Assembly (NCBI GenBank): GCA_963974935.1
Contig: CAXBEV010000001.1
Location: 1-64,000, forward strand
Reading direction: 5' to 3'
Source: UBA4479 sp963974935
GTDB taxonomy: Bacteria; Pseudomonadota; Alphaproteobacteria; Rhodospirillales; Casp-alpha2
Length of the DNA: 64,000 nt
Within the stretch, counting starts at the first letter, position 1. Each line of letters opens with the position of its first letter. Of the stretch, positions 17,701 through 26,069 are shown one piece after another. Under the pieces are notes generated by a model. It ran no database searches and was not told the DNA's origin. It saw only the letters and a program-made list of their open reading frames with translations. Both the position numbers and the translations under genes were made by a program.

Positions 17701-18047
17701 CGCGCGACTGGAATGATGGTGACCGAGAGCATGCGGCGGTGGGACTTGTAGGGCTTGCGACGTCTTTTCTCAAAACGGAAACAATAGCCCGAGTAAAGGG
17801 ACGCAAGAACCGTAGGCATGCGCTCGCCGTGATGTTGGCCAAGGAAGGTATGCCACATTCTCTTTTTCGGGAGTTCGAAGTTTCGGATGTCGACCGGCAT
17901 GATGTCGAGCGCCTCGCCGCTAGCCTAGACCGCGCGTTGAGCAAGGCTGACCACCAGAGCCCGGAAATTATCCTGGCAGCTTTGATCGAGGTTACGTCCA
18001 AATATCTCAATGTAAGCGACGAGCAGCGCGTGGGAGAAGGTGTTTGA
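14754..18047 (+). CDS. sspC: SspC-type large ATPase (1097 aa)
   Basis: Walker A GPYGGGKSS at residues 59-67 and Walker B LLIIMDELGRGLE near 155-165 show a P-loop ATPase. The remaining 900 residues are mainly helical without recognisable motifs. ATPases of this kind sit between the DUF4007 gene and the PAPS-reductase-like gene in single-strand phosphorothioation operons and are thought to power DNA engagement for SspB and SspD. It is joined to sspB by an ATGA overlap and to sspD by a TTGA overlap, so the three proteins are made from one mRNA. It is longer than I expect for a minimal ATPase, so an extra DNA- or partner-binding region is likely. Confidence 0.75.
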   Translation: MINPVAIRPRFRRSVRIDTDYATAAAIDGFHCPASFQAAVMFMAAHVADTEQGAFTWTGPYGGGKSSLALAIACLFGAPKPVRDNAATLFGDKVIEALKSALPYFPTRWDVLALVTERRSIAVQLSDLLDIPRGLNSSTILKELEGRTKERGLLIIMDELGRGLEAAADGDGDLSLLQDIAELAARSQGKLIFLGILHQAFEEYAERLGLKARESWAKIQGRFVDISITVSLEETIELIGEALGHQRSGRKAMSLAEDCVTQLRPARKKSEAKRMATKLARAAPLHPLTACLVGPMSRRRFGQNQRSVFSFLSSSEPFGLQDALTKEAINGFYPPHLLWNYLQANFEAAILSSPDGRRWTLAHDVLERCVARGASDVEQQVLKTIAVFELLKDRSGLAAHADTIALALNEIDRAQIETALVRLEQQSEIVFRKHADIYVLYAGSDFDVEMRLAEVLSETIETDLNLVRALADLQPMLAKRHYEETGAMRWFEVSIEPVSELEVFSPPKYAQDVIGRIIFALPLKGEGPEEAESSYKRAVGAHKTFPLIIGHHAHADRLLVLTRELAGLNDLEARFPELRGDPVARREIDARIAEVRQNLEDMLHGLISECLWYEVGQEPRRLTKRLLNDRLSTLADEIFCDTPLIRNELLNCSEPSSNAVSARTKLMKRMVIRASDPDLGFEGKNYPAERGLYISLLQETGIHAGGMYRVPAKGDVLRPLWREADRLLATSEGGIVTAEEVIHAWGKSPIGLKAGLGLVYVVAYILSRRDSVAVYGEGIFQSSFNELCVEFLARSAKDIGLRRVEMEGFIGDTLEVLGGLLKHSKSAEPLIVARSIIGEFDALVPWTARTQSLSPQTLRVREILKRASDPNKLLFEDLPRLTEPLTDGSYDPNATAVLLRDALAEMRAAYPKVLDELKDLILRELDVRGQSDLALKDLRDRADNIRHIGGDLRLEAFVGRLTQFHGTREDMEGIAGVAVNKLPRDWNDGDREHAAVGLVGLATSFLKTETIARVKGRKNRRHALAVMLAKEGMPHSLFREFEVSDVDRHDVERLAASLDRALSKADHQSPEIILAALIEVTSKYLNVSDEQRVGEGV

Positions 18048-18877
18048 GTTCAATTCGTCATGTTCTGGGTCTTTCGGGTGGACGAGATAGTGCCGCACTC
18101 GCGATATTCATGCGCCAGCGGCATCCGGAAATTGAGGTGGAATATTTCTTCACAGACACTGGCAAGGAGCTGCCGGAGGTCTATGATTATCTAACTCGTT
18201 TGGAAGGTTATCTCGGCAAACCGATACGGCGCCTCAATCCAGATCGGGATTTTGATTTCTGGCTGAAGACTTACAAAAGCTATTTACCCTCGGCGCAATC
18301 ACGATGGTGCACACGACAATTGAAGCTCCGTCCCTTCGAAAAGTGGGTGCGTGAATTTCTTGAAGCGGGTGAAACGGTAATCTCCTATGTGGCGATCAGA
18401 GGCGACGAAGAGTATCGCGAAGGCTATCAGTCCAACAAGGACAAGCTCCTGGTTAGCCTGCCCTTCAAAGAGGCATGTATTGACAAGGCCGGCGTCATCG
18501 AAATTCTTGAAGGTGCAGGCTTGGGATTGCCTGACTACTACGAATGGCGCACGCGTAGCGGCTGCACTTTCTGTTTTTTCCAGCAGAAGATCGAATGGGT
18601 TCGACTGCTCGAGCGACATCCCGACGCGTTTGAGGAAGCTAAGCGCTATGAAAAAACTGCGATTGAGCACGGTTCACCCTTCACTTGGAGCCAAGGAGAG
18701 TCTCTCATAGACCTTGAGCAGCCCGAGCGTCAGGAACAGATTAAGGCGGATCATCAGCGCCGCTTAGAAAGGGTGCGAACACGAATGCAGGTGAATCCAT
18801 TGAGGCCAGACGCCTCTCTTGATCTTGACGATGTATACGGTGGTGCGGCTAAAGCGTGCCTCACGTGTCATAAGTAA
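18044..18877 (+). CDS. sspD: SspD, PAPS-reductase-like PP-loop sulfur transferase
   Basis: 277 aa. The PP-loop motif LSGGRDSAALA (residues 9-19) binds and splits ATP. Cysteines in SRWCTRQLK, SGCTFCFF and ACLTCHK probably hold an iron-sulfur cluster or carry persulfide, as in DndC. SspD activates the DNA phosphate and installs sulfur delivered by SspA. The start is a TTG at 18044 that overlaps the sspC stop by 4 bases (TTGA), with GGGAGAAGG upstream. A gap of 38 bp separates it from the next gene on the same strand. Confidence 0.82.
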   Translation: MSSIRHVLGLSGGRDSAALAIFMRQRHPEIEVEYFFTDTGKELPEVYDYLTRLEGYLGKPIRRLNPDRDFDFWLKTYKSYLPSAQSRWCTRQLKLRPFEKWVREFLEAGETVISYVAIRGDEEYREGYQSNKDKLLVSLPFKEACIDKAGVIEILEGAGLGLPDYYEWRTRSGCTFCFFQQKIEWVRLLERHPDAFEEAKRYEKTAIEHGSPFTWSQGESLIDLEQPERQEQIKADHQRRLERVRTRMQVNPLRPDASLDLDDVYGGAAKACLTCHK

Positions 18878-18915
18878 TTGTATCAATATTTTCGAATTCT
18901 ATCTATGGTTCTCGA

Positions 18916-21321
18916 ATGTTTAAGGTAACCGCACGAACCGTCCTAGAATTAGGATCGGAGCTTATCAGTTCCGATGCTATTGCGTTTTACGAGCTGATTA
19001 AGAATGGAATAGATGCGGGATCCGAAGACGGCGTGACGATTAAATTCGATATCGCTTTAGGCCGGCGGGACTATCAAGAAACGAAGGCCCAAATCCTCCG
19101 AGCAATTGAGTGTCAGGATGATGACGACTCTGGTGAAATTATTGAAATCGAAGAATTTAAGGAGGTGTTGTCTGACAAACTCAACACTGAAGCAGGTGAC
19201 TTTTGGGATGATGCTAGCGAACTCATTGACGAGTCGGACAGTTACGAAGATTTACTGATTGCACTTGAAAAAATCAACAACTTGAACTCGATAACTATCT
19301 CAGACACCGGATCTGGCATGTCTTTAACCGAGCTCAATACCGTGTTTCTTGTTATTGGGACCTCGTCAAGAAAAAGTGAAATAGACTCTGCCGTTGCCAG
19401 TGGCGCGTCGCATACGCCATTTCTTGGCGAGAAAGGCATCGGGCGATTGTCGGCCATGAGACTCGGCGATGGTCTCTCCGTCCGGACGGCAAAAGCAACC
19501 GACAAGAGCTACAATCTCATCGATATCGATTGGTCCGCCTTCGACGATGCTTCAAAAATGATTGAAGACATCGAAGTCAAACCCAAAAGGGGAAGCAAGA
19601 AGGATGAGCCTGATTTCAGCGGCACGGATGTCAAGATTACTAAACTTAACGCAGATTGGAGTGAGAATCGTGTCGATCGTCTGGCGATTGATGACTTCTC
19701 ACTGCTTGTTAATCCCCTCGGCAAGGTTTCCGGTCAACGCATCGCCGTATTCTGGAACGGAAAACGGGTCAAGATCCGCCGGCTAGAGAAAAGTTTCCTA
19801 TCGCACGCGAATGCATTGGTTCGCGGCAAATATCGCGTGGTCAACGGCAGCCCGGAACTAGAGCTTAGGATTGAGCTAATCAATATTGGATTTGGGCACC
19901 CTAAAGAGGTGAGCATTGAGACCGCCACCGCGGATATTCTGCGCGGTGCGTTAGTTGGCCCCAAAGCGAAACGCCGGAGGATGAACAAACGCGATATTGA
20001 CTATTCCGCATTATATCGCGTCGGCCCTTTCGATTTCGAACTCTACTGGTTCAATCGATCGATATTGCGCAAGGGTAGATCGACCGGGGAGTATGATGCG
20101 CTTCGGAACCTTCTCGATCAATGGATGGGTGTTCGATTATACCGCGATGGTTTCCGAGTCTATCCGTACGGTTCTGAGGATGACGACTGGCTTGAACTCG
20201 ACAAGACGGCCCTTGCATCCAAAGGCTACGCACTCAATCGAATACAGCTTGTCGGTGAAGTCGAGATCGGTCGGCTGCAAAACCCTCAGCTCATTGATCA
20301 AACAAATCGAGAAGGCCTTCGGCAAACGCCTGAAGAGGCGATCCTGAAGGAGACAGTTCAGTTCGCCGTAGAACGTCTTCGAGATGAAATGAACCGTGTC
20401 ACCCGAGAACAGAAAGACGCTAAAGAACCCTTTATCGCCGACGAAACCAAGACGGCCGACCTCGAGAAGCGGATGAAGACGGCAATCCAGTCAATTCGAA
20501 AGGTCGTTCCTTCGGAACATCGAGAGGTTGTCCAAGAGCTCGAGCTGATGCGCGAGGAATTCGCACGGTATACGGCCCAAGCCCGCGAGCGCATTGCCGA
20601 TATGGAAAAGGATGCTGACCAAATGCTCGCCATGGCGGGTATCGGTTTGATGGTGGAAGTTGTCGCGCACGAACTCACCCGGTCGGCCGAAGATGCACTC
20701 GACGTTCTGAATAGCCTGAAACGCAAGACCATACCCGAAGAAATTCGCCGCCGACTTGAAAGTCTGAGAGCTTCAATGACGAGTATCAGCAAGCGGCTGC
20801 GAATCCTCGATCCTCTGAGCGTGACCGGAAGGCAGCGCAGAGAGCGTTTTAATCTGGATGAGCTATTGAACGATATCTTGGAAGCTCATGAGGTCCAGTT
20901 TGAACGGCATCAGGTTAAACTAAACGTTCTGCTTCCTGCCCGGTCGATCCAGGTATCTGCGGTCAAAGGCATGGTCGTTCAGGTGCTGGAAAATCTGATC
21001 TCCAATTCGCTCTATTGGATGGATATCGAAAAACAGCGGAAAATGTCATTTAAGCCAGAGTTGACGATTTTAGTTGAAAACAATCCGCCGCGAATTCGGT
21101 TTGCCGACAATGGCCCCGGAATTTCAAAGCAGTACAAGGATCGCGTATTTGATCTCTTCTTCTCATTAAAAGACAAGAGCCGGCGTCGAGGCCTAGGCCT
21201 CTACATCGCCCGGGAGGCAGCGGAGCATAATGGTGGCGATCTGATCCTGGCCCCGGACGCACTCAACGACGAAGGGCGTTTTTCTACCTTCGACTATCGG
21301 GTGGTGGGAGAAGAGGTTTGA
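18916..21321 (+). CDS. Dual GHKL ATPase protein, candidate restriction/effector partner of Ssp
   Basis: 801 aa with two ATP-binding modules. The first is Hsp90/MORC-like: N-box YELIKNGIDAG (25-35), SDTGSGMS (129-136) and GEKGIGRLSA (171-180). The second resembles a histidine-kinase core: an H-box-like VVAHELTRSAEDA near 583-595, N-box LENLISNSLYW near 690, FADNGPGIS near 730 and GLGLYIARE near 757. A coiled-coil stretch (about 500-570) joins them. There is no signal peptide or membrane segment, so it is a cytoplasmic kinase-like machine. It starts 38 bp after sspD and overlaps the next gene (TTGA). It occupies the place of sspF in SspABCD-SspFGH loci, but I could not confirm that the published SspF has this architecture. 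Confidence 0.7.
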   Translation: MFKVTARTVLELGSELISSDAIAFYELIKNGIDAGSEDGVTIKFDIALGRRDYQETKAQILRAIECQDDDDSGEIIEIEEFKEVLSDKLNTEAGDFWDDASELIDESDSYEDLLIALEKINNLNSITISDTGSGMSLTELNTVFLVIGTSSRKSEIDSAVASGASHTPFLGEKGIGRLSAMRLGDGLSVRTAKATDKSYNLIDIDWSAFDDASKMIEDIEVKPKRGSKKDEPDFSGTDVKITKLNADWSENRVDRLAIDDFSLLVNPLGKVSGQRIAVFWNGKRVKIRRLEKSFLSHANALVRGKYRVVNGSPELELRIELINIGFGHPKEVSIETATADILRGALVGPKAKRRRMNKRDIDYSALYRVGPFDFELYWFNRSILRKGRSTGEYDALRNLLDQWMGVRLYRDGFRVYPYGSEDDDWLELDKTALASKGYALNRIQLVGEVEIGRLQNPQLIDQTNREGLRQTPEEAILKETVQFAVERLRDEMNRVTREQKDAKEPFIADETKTADLEKRMKTAIQSIRKVVPSEHREVVQELELMREEFARYTAQARERIADMEKDADQMLAMAGIGLMVEVVAHELTRSAEDALDVLNSLKRKTIPEEIRRRLESLRASMTSISKRLRILDPLSVTGRQRRERFNLDELLNDILEAHEVQFERHQVKLNVLLPARSIQVSAVKGMVVQVLENLISNSLYWMDIEKQRKMSFKPELTILVENNPPRIRFADNGPGISKQYKDRVFDLFFSLKDKSRRRGLGLYIAREAAEHNGGDLILAPDALNDEGRFSTFDYRVVGEEV

Positions 21322-23264
21322 GCGATAGACAGCTAGTACTTGAAGCAGGGATCTGTTCCGCAATCATCGTCGACGATGGGTATGACGAAATTCCCCAGGT
21401 GGCGGAGCTCCTCGATGAGGACGGCTGGAATAGCCTGTTTGACGACACGCAGGGCGCCGAAGCAGCGCGCATTGAGGCTTTGTTTCCCGGCTATAATCCT
21501 GAGGCCTGGGAAGAGCTAAAGTCCAACCAAGAGTTTGTCGACGCCCTTTGGCAAAATCGGGAAGCTATTCGGGATTTGCTAGGTGAGCTTTTTGACGTCT
21601 ACGAACAGAAAATACAGGACAACCGCCCCTTCCTGGAGGCAACGGAAGCTGCCCTCAATACACTCGGCATCCCATTTCAGACATGCGGTCGCGATTTTGT
21701 AGAGGCCGCTGTCAACGCGGATCTAATCATCATCGACCTCTTCCTCGGCATTCAGCAAGGCGTGAGGGATCGCCAGTTGACCGTCGAGCGGCTCAAAGAG
21801 GCAATCACACACCGCGGAAATCGTCCGCTTCCTTCAATAATCCTCATGTCGCAGGTTCCGGGGATACATGATCTGGCGAGAGATTTTCGCCAGGACGCTC
21901 AGCTCCACGCTTCAGCCTTCCGGCACATAAGAAAGAGCGATTTATCAAAGCCAGGACGGATGGAAGGGCGGATCCTCACCCTGGCATCGCATCGGTCGGA
22001 CAGTCAGGCGCTAGCTACCTTCGTGGATACTTGGGAAGCCAAAGCCATCAATGCCGTCCAAGCAGCCGCAGGCACCTTGCGTAAAATTGACATTGATGAC
22101 TTGCAGCATATTCGGAGCATGTTGCTCCGCTTTGAGGGGCTAAATACGTCCAGCTACATGCTCGATATCTTTGACCGTGTGCTGCAATTTGAAATCGAGT
22201 CCCACAGCGCTGTGCTAAGCGCTGCTATTCGGCTCGATGAGATCGCGGATGATCCAGCACCGTTGATGATCTCAAACGATCGCGACACTTATGCAGTTCT
22301 GGAACAGACCCTCTTCGTCAACCCAAAACGCCGTGCTCACGCCACTGGTGCTGAGTGGCCAATTGCTTTTGGCGACATCTTAGGGCCAAAGCCTGGAAAT
22401 CTGGCAAAGCCTCGTGGGTTCTTTTCGGGCCGAACGGATTTAGTATTTTTCGTCGCTTCGCCGGAATGTGATCTGATCCGGAAAGATGGACTGATAACGG
22501 CCTTGCTCGTTTCAGGATCGTTGAAAAAAATTGACATGGCCAAGCCCGGCCTTGCCGTGACAGCGAAGACAACTCCTGTGATCACGATGGACGAAGGCCA
22601 GCGCTTTCAGGTCGATTGGGATTTTGGTGATCTGCGCACTATTAAGCTGGCTCAGGCGAAACGCTTGCTTCATGCAGATAGCGGTGACGTGTCGATCGTT
22701 GCAAGGCTTCGGGAAGGGTCTGCGCTCAACCTGCGCCAGCAGTTACTCAGTAATGTCGGACGGGTTGGTGAACTTGCCCCGCTCCCTAGGTCTTTGAAGT
22801 TTCGAGCTGATCTCCATATCCCGCTTCAAAATGGCAGTACGGAGCCGGTCGCCATGCCTGCTGGTGTAACGATCACTGGAAACGTGCTCATCCCAAGAAG
22901 AGGGAAGTTTGCTACAGTGATCATTGATTCTAACTGTGAAGACGAACTAACAGAAGTCTTACTGGGTTTGAATCTGACGAATGTTGCTGCGCGGAGTAAA
23001 TCGATGTTGGAAACCCTTAAGGAACAGACTCGAATCCGACAGATTTTTAGATCCGGATTTCAAGGGATCGACCTTCCACTGAATATACCGCGCGTCGTCG
23101 GTTTGCTTAAGCTCGGCGAAGAGCAGCCGGATACGGATGAGAAAAAGCCGAATACTGACAAAGTTGGCACTGTAATAAATAGTTCCGAGCCCGAAAAGGA
23201 ACTGGGAAACAAAGTGAAGTCGGCTGGCCTTATTCTTCAAATCGTCTTAGATGAGGCGAATTAA
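21318..23264 (+). CDS. Receiver-like protein paired with the dual-ATPase protein (648 aa)
   Basis: The N-terminal third looks like a degenerate or insert-bearing response-regulator receiver. AIIVDDGYDE (about 14-23) supplies the acidic pair, ADLIIIDLFLG (about 134-144) the possible phospho-acceptor D, then IILMSQVP, and RHIRKSDL with the conserved K-type position. A long insert separates the first strand from the acceptor. The rest (about 240-648) is mixed alpha/beta and not recognised. The C-terminal tail is lysine- and acid-rich. The start is TTG 21318, overlapping the upstream stop by 4 bases. With a histidine-kinase-like partner directly upstream, a phosphorelay-like control of a defence effector is plausible but unproven. 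Confidence 0.65.
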   Translation: MSDRQLVLEAGICSAIIVDDGYDEIPQVAELLDEDGWNSLFDDTQGAEAARIEALFPGYNPEAWEELKSNQEFVDALWQNREAIRDLLGELFDVYEQKIQDNRPFLEATEAALNTLGIPFQTCGRDFVEAAVNADLIIIDLFLGIQQGVRDRQLTVERLKEAITHRGNRPLPSIILMSQVPGIHDLARDFRQDAQLHASAFRHIRKSDLSKPGRMEGRILTLASHRSDSQALATFVDTWEAKAINAVQAAAGTLRKIDIDDLQHIRSMLLRFEGLNTSSYMLDIFDRVLQFEIESHSAVLSAAIRLDEIADDPAPLMISNDRDTYAVLEQTLFVNPKRRAHATGAEWPIAFGDILGPKPGNLAKPRGFFSGRTDLVFFVASPECDLIRKDGLITALLVSGSLKKIDMAKPGLAVTAKTTPVITMDEGQRFQVDWDFGDLRTIKLAQAKRLLHADSGDVSIVARLREGSALNLRQQLLSNVGRVGELAPLPRSLKFRADLHIPLQNGSTEPVAMPAGVTITGNVLIPRRGKFATVIIDSNCEDELTEVLLGLNLTNVAARSKSMLETLKEQTRIRQIFRSGFQGIDLPLNIPRVVGLLKLGEEQPDTDEKKPNTDKVGTVINSSEPEKELGNKVKSAGLILQIVLDEAN

Positions 23265-23267
23265 ACC

Positions 23268-25718
23268 TTGAACGTAGAAGAATTATTTTGGAAATTTTTT
23301 CAGTGCCCCGTCGAGGGTGACGTTCACAGCACCCTTAAAGAGACTGGTCTTTTTAATTCGCCTAAAAACTGGAAACCCTATGGTGGGACTGACAACAACT
23401 ACGGCGTTGTCGAGAACCAGCAGGCTTCACCGATCCCCGCTCTAGTTGAGAAGATCACAAATGGCATTGACGCAATTTTAGAACGACGTTGTTTGGAAGA
23501 AGGAATAGATCCCAAATCCAACAATGCACCGGGGTCTATCCAAGAGGGCGTATCTAGCTTTTTCCCAGATCATAAAAATTGGGACCTCACCGCTCACCGC
23601 AAGCAACAGTCCGAGATGTTGCAAATTATTGCAGACGGACCACGCATGGAAACATCGCTGGTCATTTTCGATGAAGGGGTTGGGCAGGCGCCAGAGAATT
23701 TTGAGGATACGTTTCTATCACTCCTTCGGGGAAATAAGAATGAAATCCATTTTGTGCAAGGCAAATACAATATGGGCGGTGCCGGCGCGGTCGTGTTCTG
23801 CGGTAAGCATCGATATCAGCTTGTCGCCTCCAAGCGTTTCGATGGAAGTTCCGAATTTGGGTTCACGCTTGTTCGCCGCCATCCGCTAACGGCGTCTGAA
23901 GAATTAACCCGCAAAAACACCTGGTACGAATATCTCGTGATCGACGGGAAGATTCCTTCTTTTGAGATTTACGAGCTAGACCTGGGACTGGCAAACCGAA
24001 AATTTCGAACAGGCAGCATCATCAAGCTCTACTCCTATGACCTGCCATCTGGGTCACGGTCAGTTATATCTCGCGATCTTAATCAGAGTCTGAATGAATA
24101 TCTTTTTAGCCCAGCACTGCCAATCTTGACCGTCGATACTGAGGCAAGATATCCCGATGATCGGAATCTTGAACGAGACTTCTTTGGCCTGCAGCGACGC
24201 CTGGAGGAAGACGACAGTAAATATGTACAGGCTTATTTCTCTGACGAAGTTAACGATGCTGAAATCGGAATCCTGAAGGTTACCTCCTATGTCTTCAATG
24301 CAAGAGCCGAAGGAAGGTCGTCAAAAGAGACCCGAAGCACCGTCCAACGCGAGTTCTTTAAAAACGGTATGGTGGTCCTCTTCTCGATGAATGGCCAGGT
24401 TCACGGCCATTTGACATCTGAATTTGTTACACGTTCTTTGAAGTTTCCTTTGCTGAAGGATCACCTGCTGATCCATGTCGATTGTACCGAGATCAAGACC
24501 AGTGTGCGAAACGAATTGTTCATGGCTTCACGCGACCGTCTAAAGGGAGGTGAAGAGTCGCGCGCGCTACGCAAGCGTTTAACCGCATTGCTCATTGGCG
24601 GGCGGCTAAAAGAAATCAATGCGTCACGAAAGGCATCGTTGAACATCGAAGGGAGTGATGCGGAAGATCTTCTTCGCAACATGACTCGACACCTCCCCCT
24701 TAAGCAAGATTTGGCAAAACTGTTGAATCAGACCTTTCGATTGGCAGATCAGCGCGACGGAAAACGTCAAACAGCAAAGACAAAGAAAAAAACTGAGACA
24801 CCAAAACCGGATAAACCGGAGTTTAACCCGCAGCGATTCCCGTCGACGTTCCAAATCGAAGTGAAGGCAAAAGACGAATCCGGACTACCTTTGGTTATGC
24901 TTCCGGCTGGGAGTTCCAAAACCATACGATTTTCGACGGATGTCGAAGACCATTATTTCGACCGCGTATCGGAACCTGGCGAATTACGGATTGCGCTCTT
25001 GGGGCCCGAGCCATCTGAGAGCGATGGCGGTGATGAGGGGGCGCAACTGACAGATATCAAATCGATCCTCAATGTCGTCAAATCGAGCCCAGCATCCGGC
25101 ACTATTCGCGTGCATGTCCATGCAACTGATGACTTGGCGGTCGGAGATGTCGTCACCATGCGTGCAGAATTATCGCAGCCGTCTGGCGCTTTGGAACAAG
25201 TGTTTATGGTGAAAATTACGGATCCTGAAAACAAGAAGCCTTCCAAAAACCCTGGGGACACACCGGATGACCGTCTCGGTCTGCCTGAACCCGTGATGGT
25301 CTACAAAGAACTGCGGGAGGATGGCTCGGAAAAGGTGATGACATGGGAGAAGCTAGACGAAAATGGCATCGATATGTCCCATGAGACGGTGGTTCACCCG
25401 CTGGCGGATGAAGATGGGTTGAGTGCTGTATACATTAATATGGATAGTACGGCTTTGCTGAACTACCGCAGTCATTTGAAGACTGAGGAGGCCATTTCGG
25501 TCGCAGAGAAACGCTATTTCTCAGCTGTCTATTTTCACACATTATTTTTATTCGCAATCACCAAGAATCGAAAATATTTACTCCATCGCGAGGCCAACGA
25601 TGCGGAAGATGAACCTGTTGAGTTGACGGAATATATTTCCGATCTGTTCACAAATGCCTACGCTCAGTTCCTCTTAAGCTTTGACACTCAGGAATTGATA
25701 AGTGCGTTAGAATCTTGA
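23268..25718 (+). CDS. GHKL (Hsp90-like) ATPase, last gene of the ssp-linked cluster
   Basis: 816 aa. ATP-binding motifs: N-box VEKITNGIDAIL (about 61-72), LVIFDEGVGQAP (about 131-142) and GKYNMGGAGAVVF (about 166-178). A long middle region follows, then a K/T/P-rich linker near 500-520, a beta-rich domain with immunoglobulin-like composition (about 530-660) and a helical C-terminus. No nuclease motif is evident. The start is TTG 23268, only 3 bases after the preceding stop. Its place as third gene after sspD parallels sspH of SspABCD-SspFGH defence systems. A direct effector role is inferred from position only. Confidence 0.65.
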   Translation: MNVEELFWKFFQCPVEGDVHSTLKETGLFNSPKNWKPYGGTDNNYGVVENQQASPIPALVEKITNGIDAILERRCLEEGIDPKSNNAPGSIQEGVSSFFPDHKNWDLTAHRKQQSEMLQIIADGPRMETSLVIFDEGVGQAPENFEDTFLSLLRGNKNEIHFVQGKYNMGGAGAVVFCGKHRYQLVASKRFDGSSEFGFTLVRRHPLTASEELTRKNTWYEYLVIDGKIPSFEIYELDLGLANRKFRTGSIIKLYSYDLPSGSRSVISRDLNQSLNEYLFSPALPILTVDTEARYPDDRNLERDFFGLQRRLEEDDSKYVQAYFSDEVNDAEIGILKVTSYVFNARAEGRSSKETRSTVQREFFKNGMVVLFSMNGQVHGHLTSEFVTRSLKFPLLKDHLLIHVDCTEIKTSVRNELFMASRDRLKGGEESRALRKRLTALLIGGRLKEINASRKASLNIEGSDAEDLLRNMTRHLPLKQDLAKLLNQTFRLADQRDGKRQTAKTKKKTETPKPDKPEFNPQRFPSTFQIEVKAKDESGLPLVMLPAGSSKTIRFSTDVEDHYFDRVSEPGELRIALLGPEPSESDGGDEGAQLTDIKSILNVVKSSPASGTIRVHVHATDDLAVGDVVTMRAELSQPSGALEQVFMVKITDPENKKPSKNPGDTPDDRLGLPEPVMVYKELREDGSEKVMTWEKLDENGIDMSHETVVHPLADEDGLSAVYINMDSTALLNYRSHLKTEEAISVAEKRYFSAVYFHTLFLFAITKNRKYLLHREANDAEDEPVELTEYISDLFTNAYAQFLLSFDTQELISALES

Positions 25719-25877
25719 AAGTTGGCTTGAAGTACCCCTTTGGATCGACCAAGAATTCTTAATCCTAGTCTCTCTTATGAGCTAAGTCAGGTATTGCCAT
25801 CTCATAACACTAGTCGATTGCTGCAAAAGCCTTAAGCCCGCTAACGCATTGTTATTAAACATAACAGATGTGATATT

Positions 25878-25943
25878 TTGACAAATTTAAACACTATTTT
25901 GACAAAATTAAGTGGTAATTGACAAAATTAACTGAATCTCACA
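25878..25943. mobile_element. Candidate Tn7-like transposon end beside tRNA-Gln
   Basis: TTGACAAATTTAA (25878-25890), TTGACAAAATTAA (25899-25911) and TTGACAAAATTAA (25919-25931) are direct repeats spaced 21 and 20 bp, the pattern of TnsB-binding sites in Tn7-like ends. The terminus would be ACA at 25941-25943 (a second TCTCACA ends at 25952), i.e. TGTGAGA when read inwards, in keeping with the TGT terminus of this class. It lies 41-50 bp from the encoded CCA end of tRNA-Gln, a typical offset for a site-specific Tn7-like insertion. The opposite end was not found. The remaining 25719-25877 is AT-rich and holds no recognisable gene. Confidence 0.55.
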
Positions 25944-25992
25944 AGTCTCACACAGATTAATTGGTCATCTAGCGAGATGCTCAAAAATAAAA

Positions 25993-26069
25993 TGGCTGGG
26001 GCGCTAGGATTCGAACCTAGGAATGCCGATACCAAAAACCGGTGCGTTAGACCACTTCGCCACGCCCCA
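25993..26069 (-). tRNA. tRNA-Gln (anticodon TTG)
   Basis: Seventy-seven bases including an encoded CCA. The acceptor stem TGGGGCG pairs with CGCCCCA, the anticodon stem CCGGT pairs with ATCGG around the loop TTTTGGT (anticodon TTG), and the T-arm holds the standard GGTTCGAATCC. It closely follows bacterial tRNA-Gln. The AT-rich accessory island begins just beyond its 3' end, so it is the likely attachment landmark. Confidence 0.96.
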
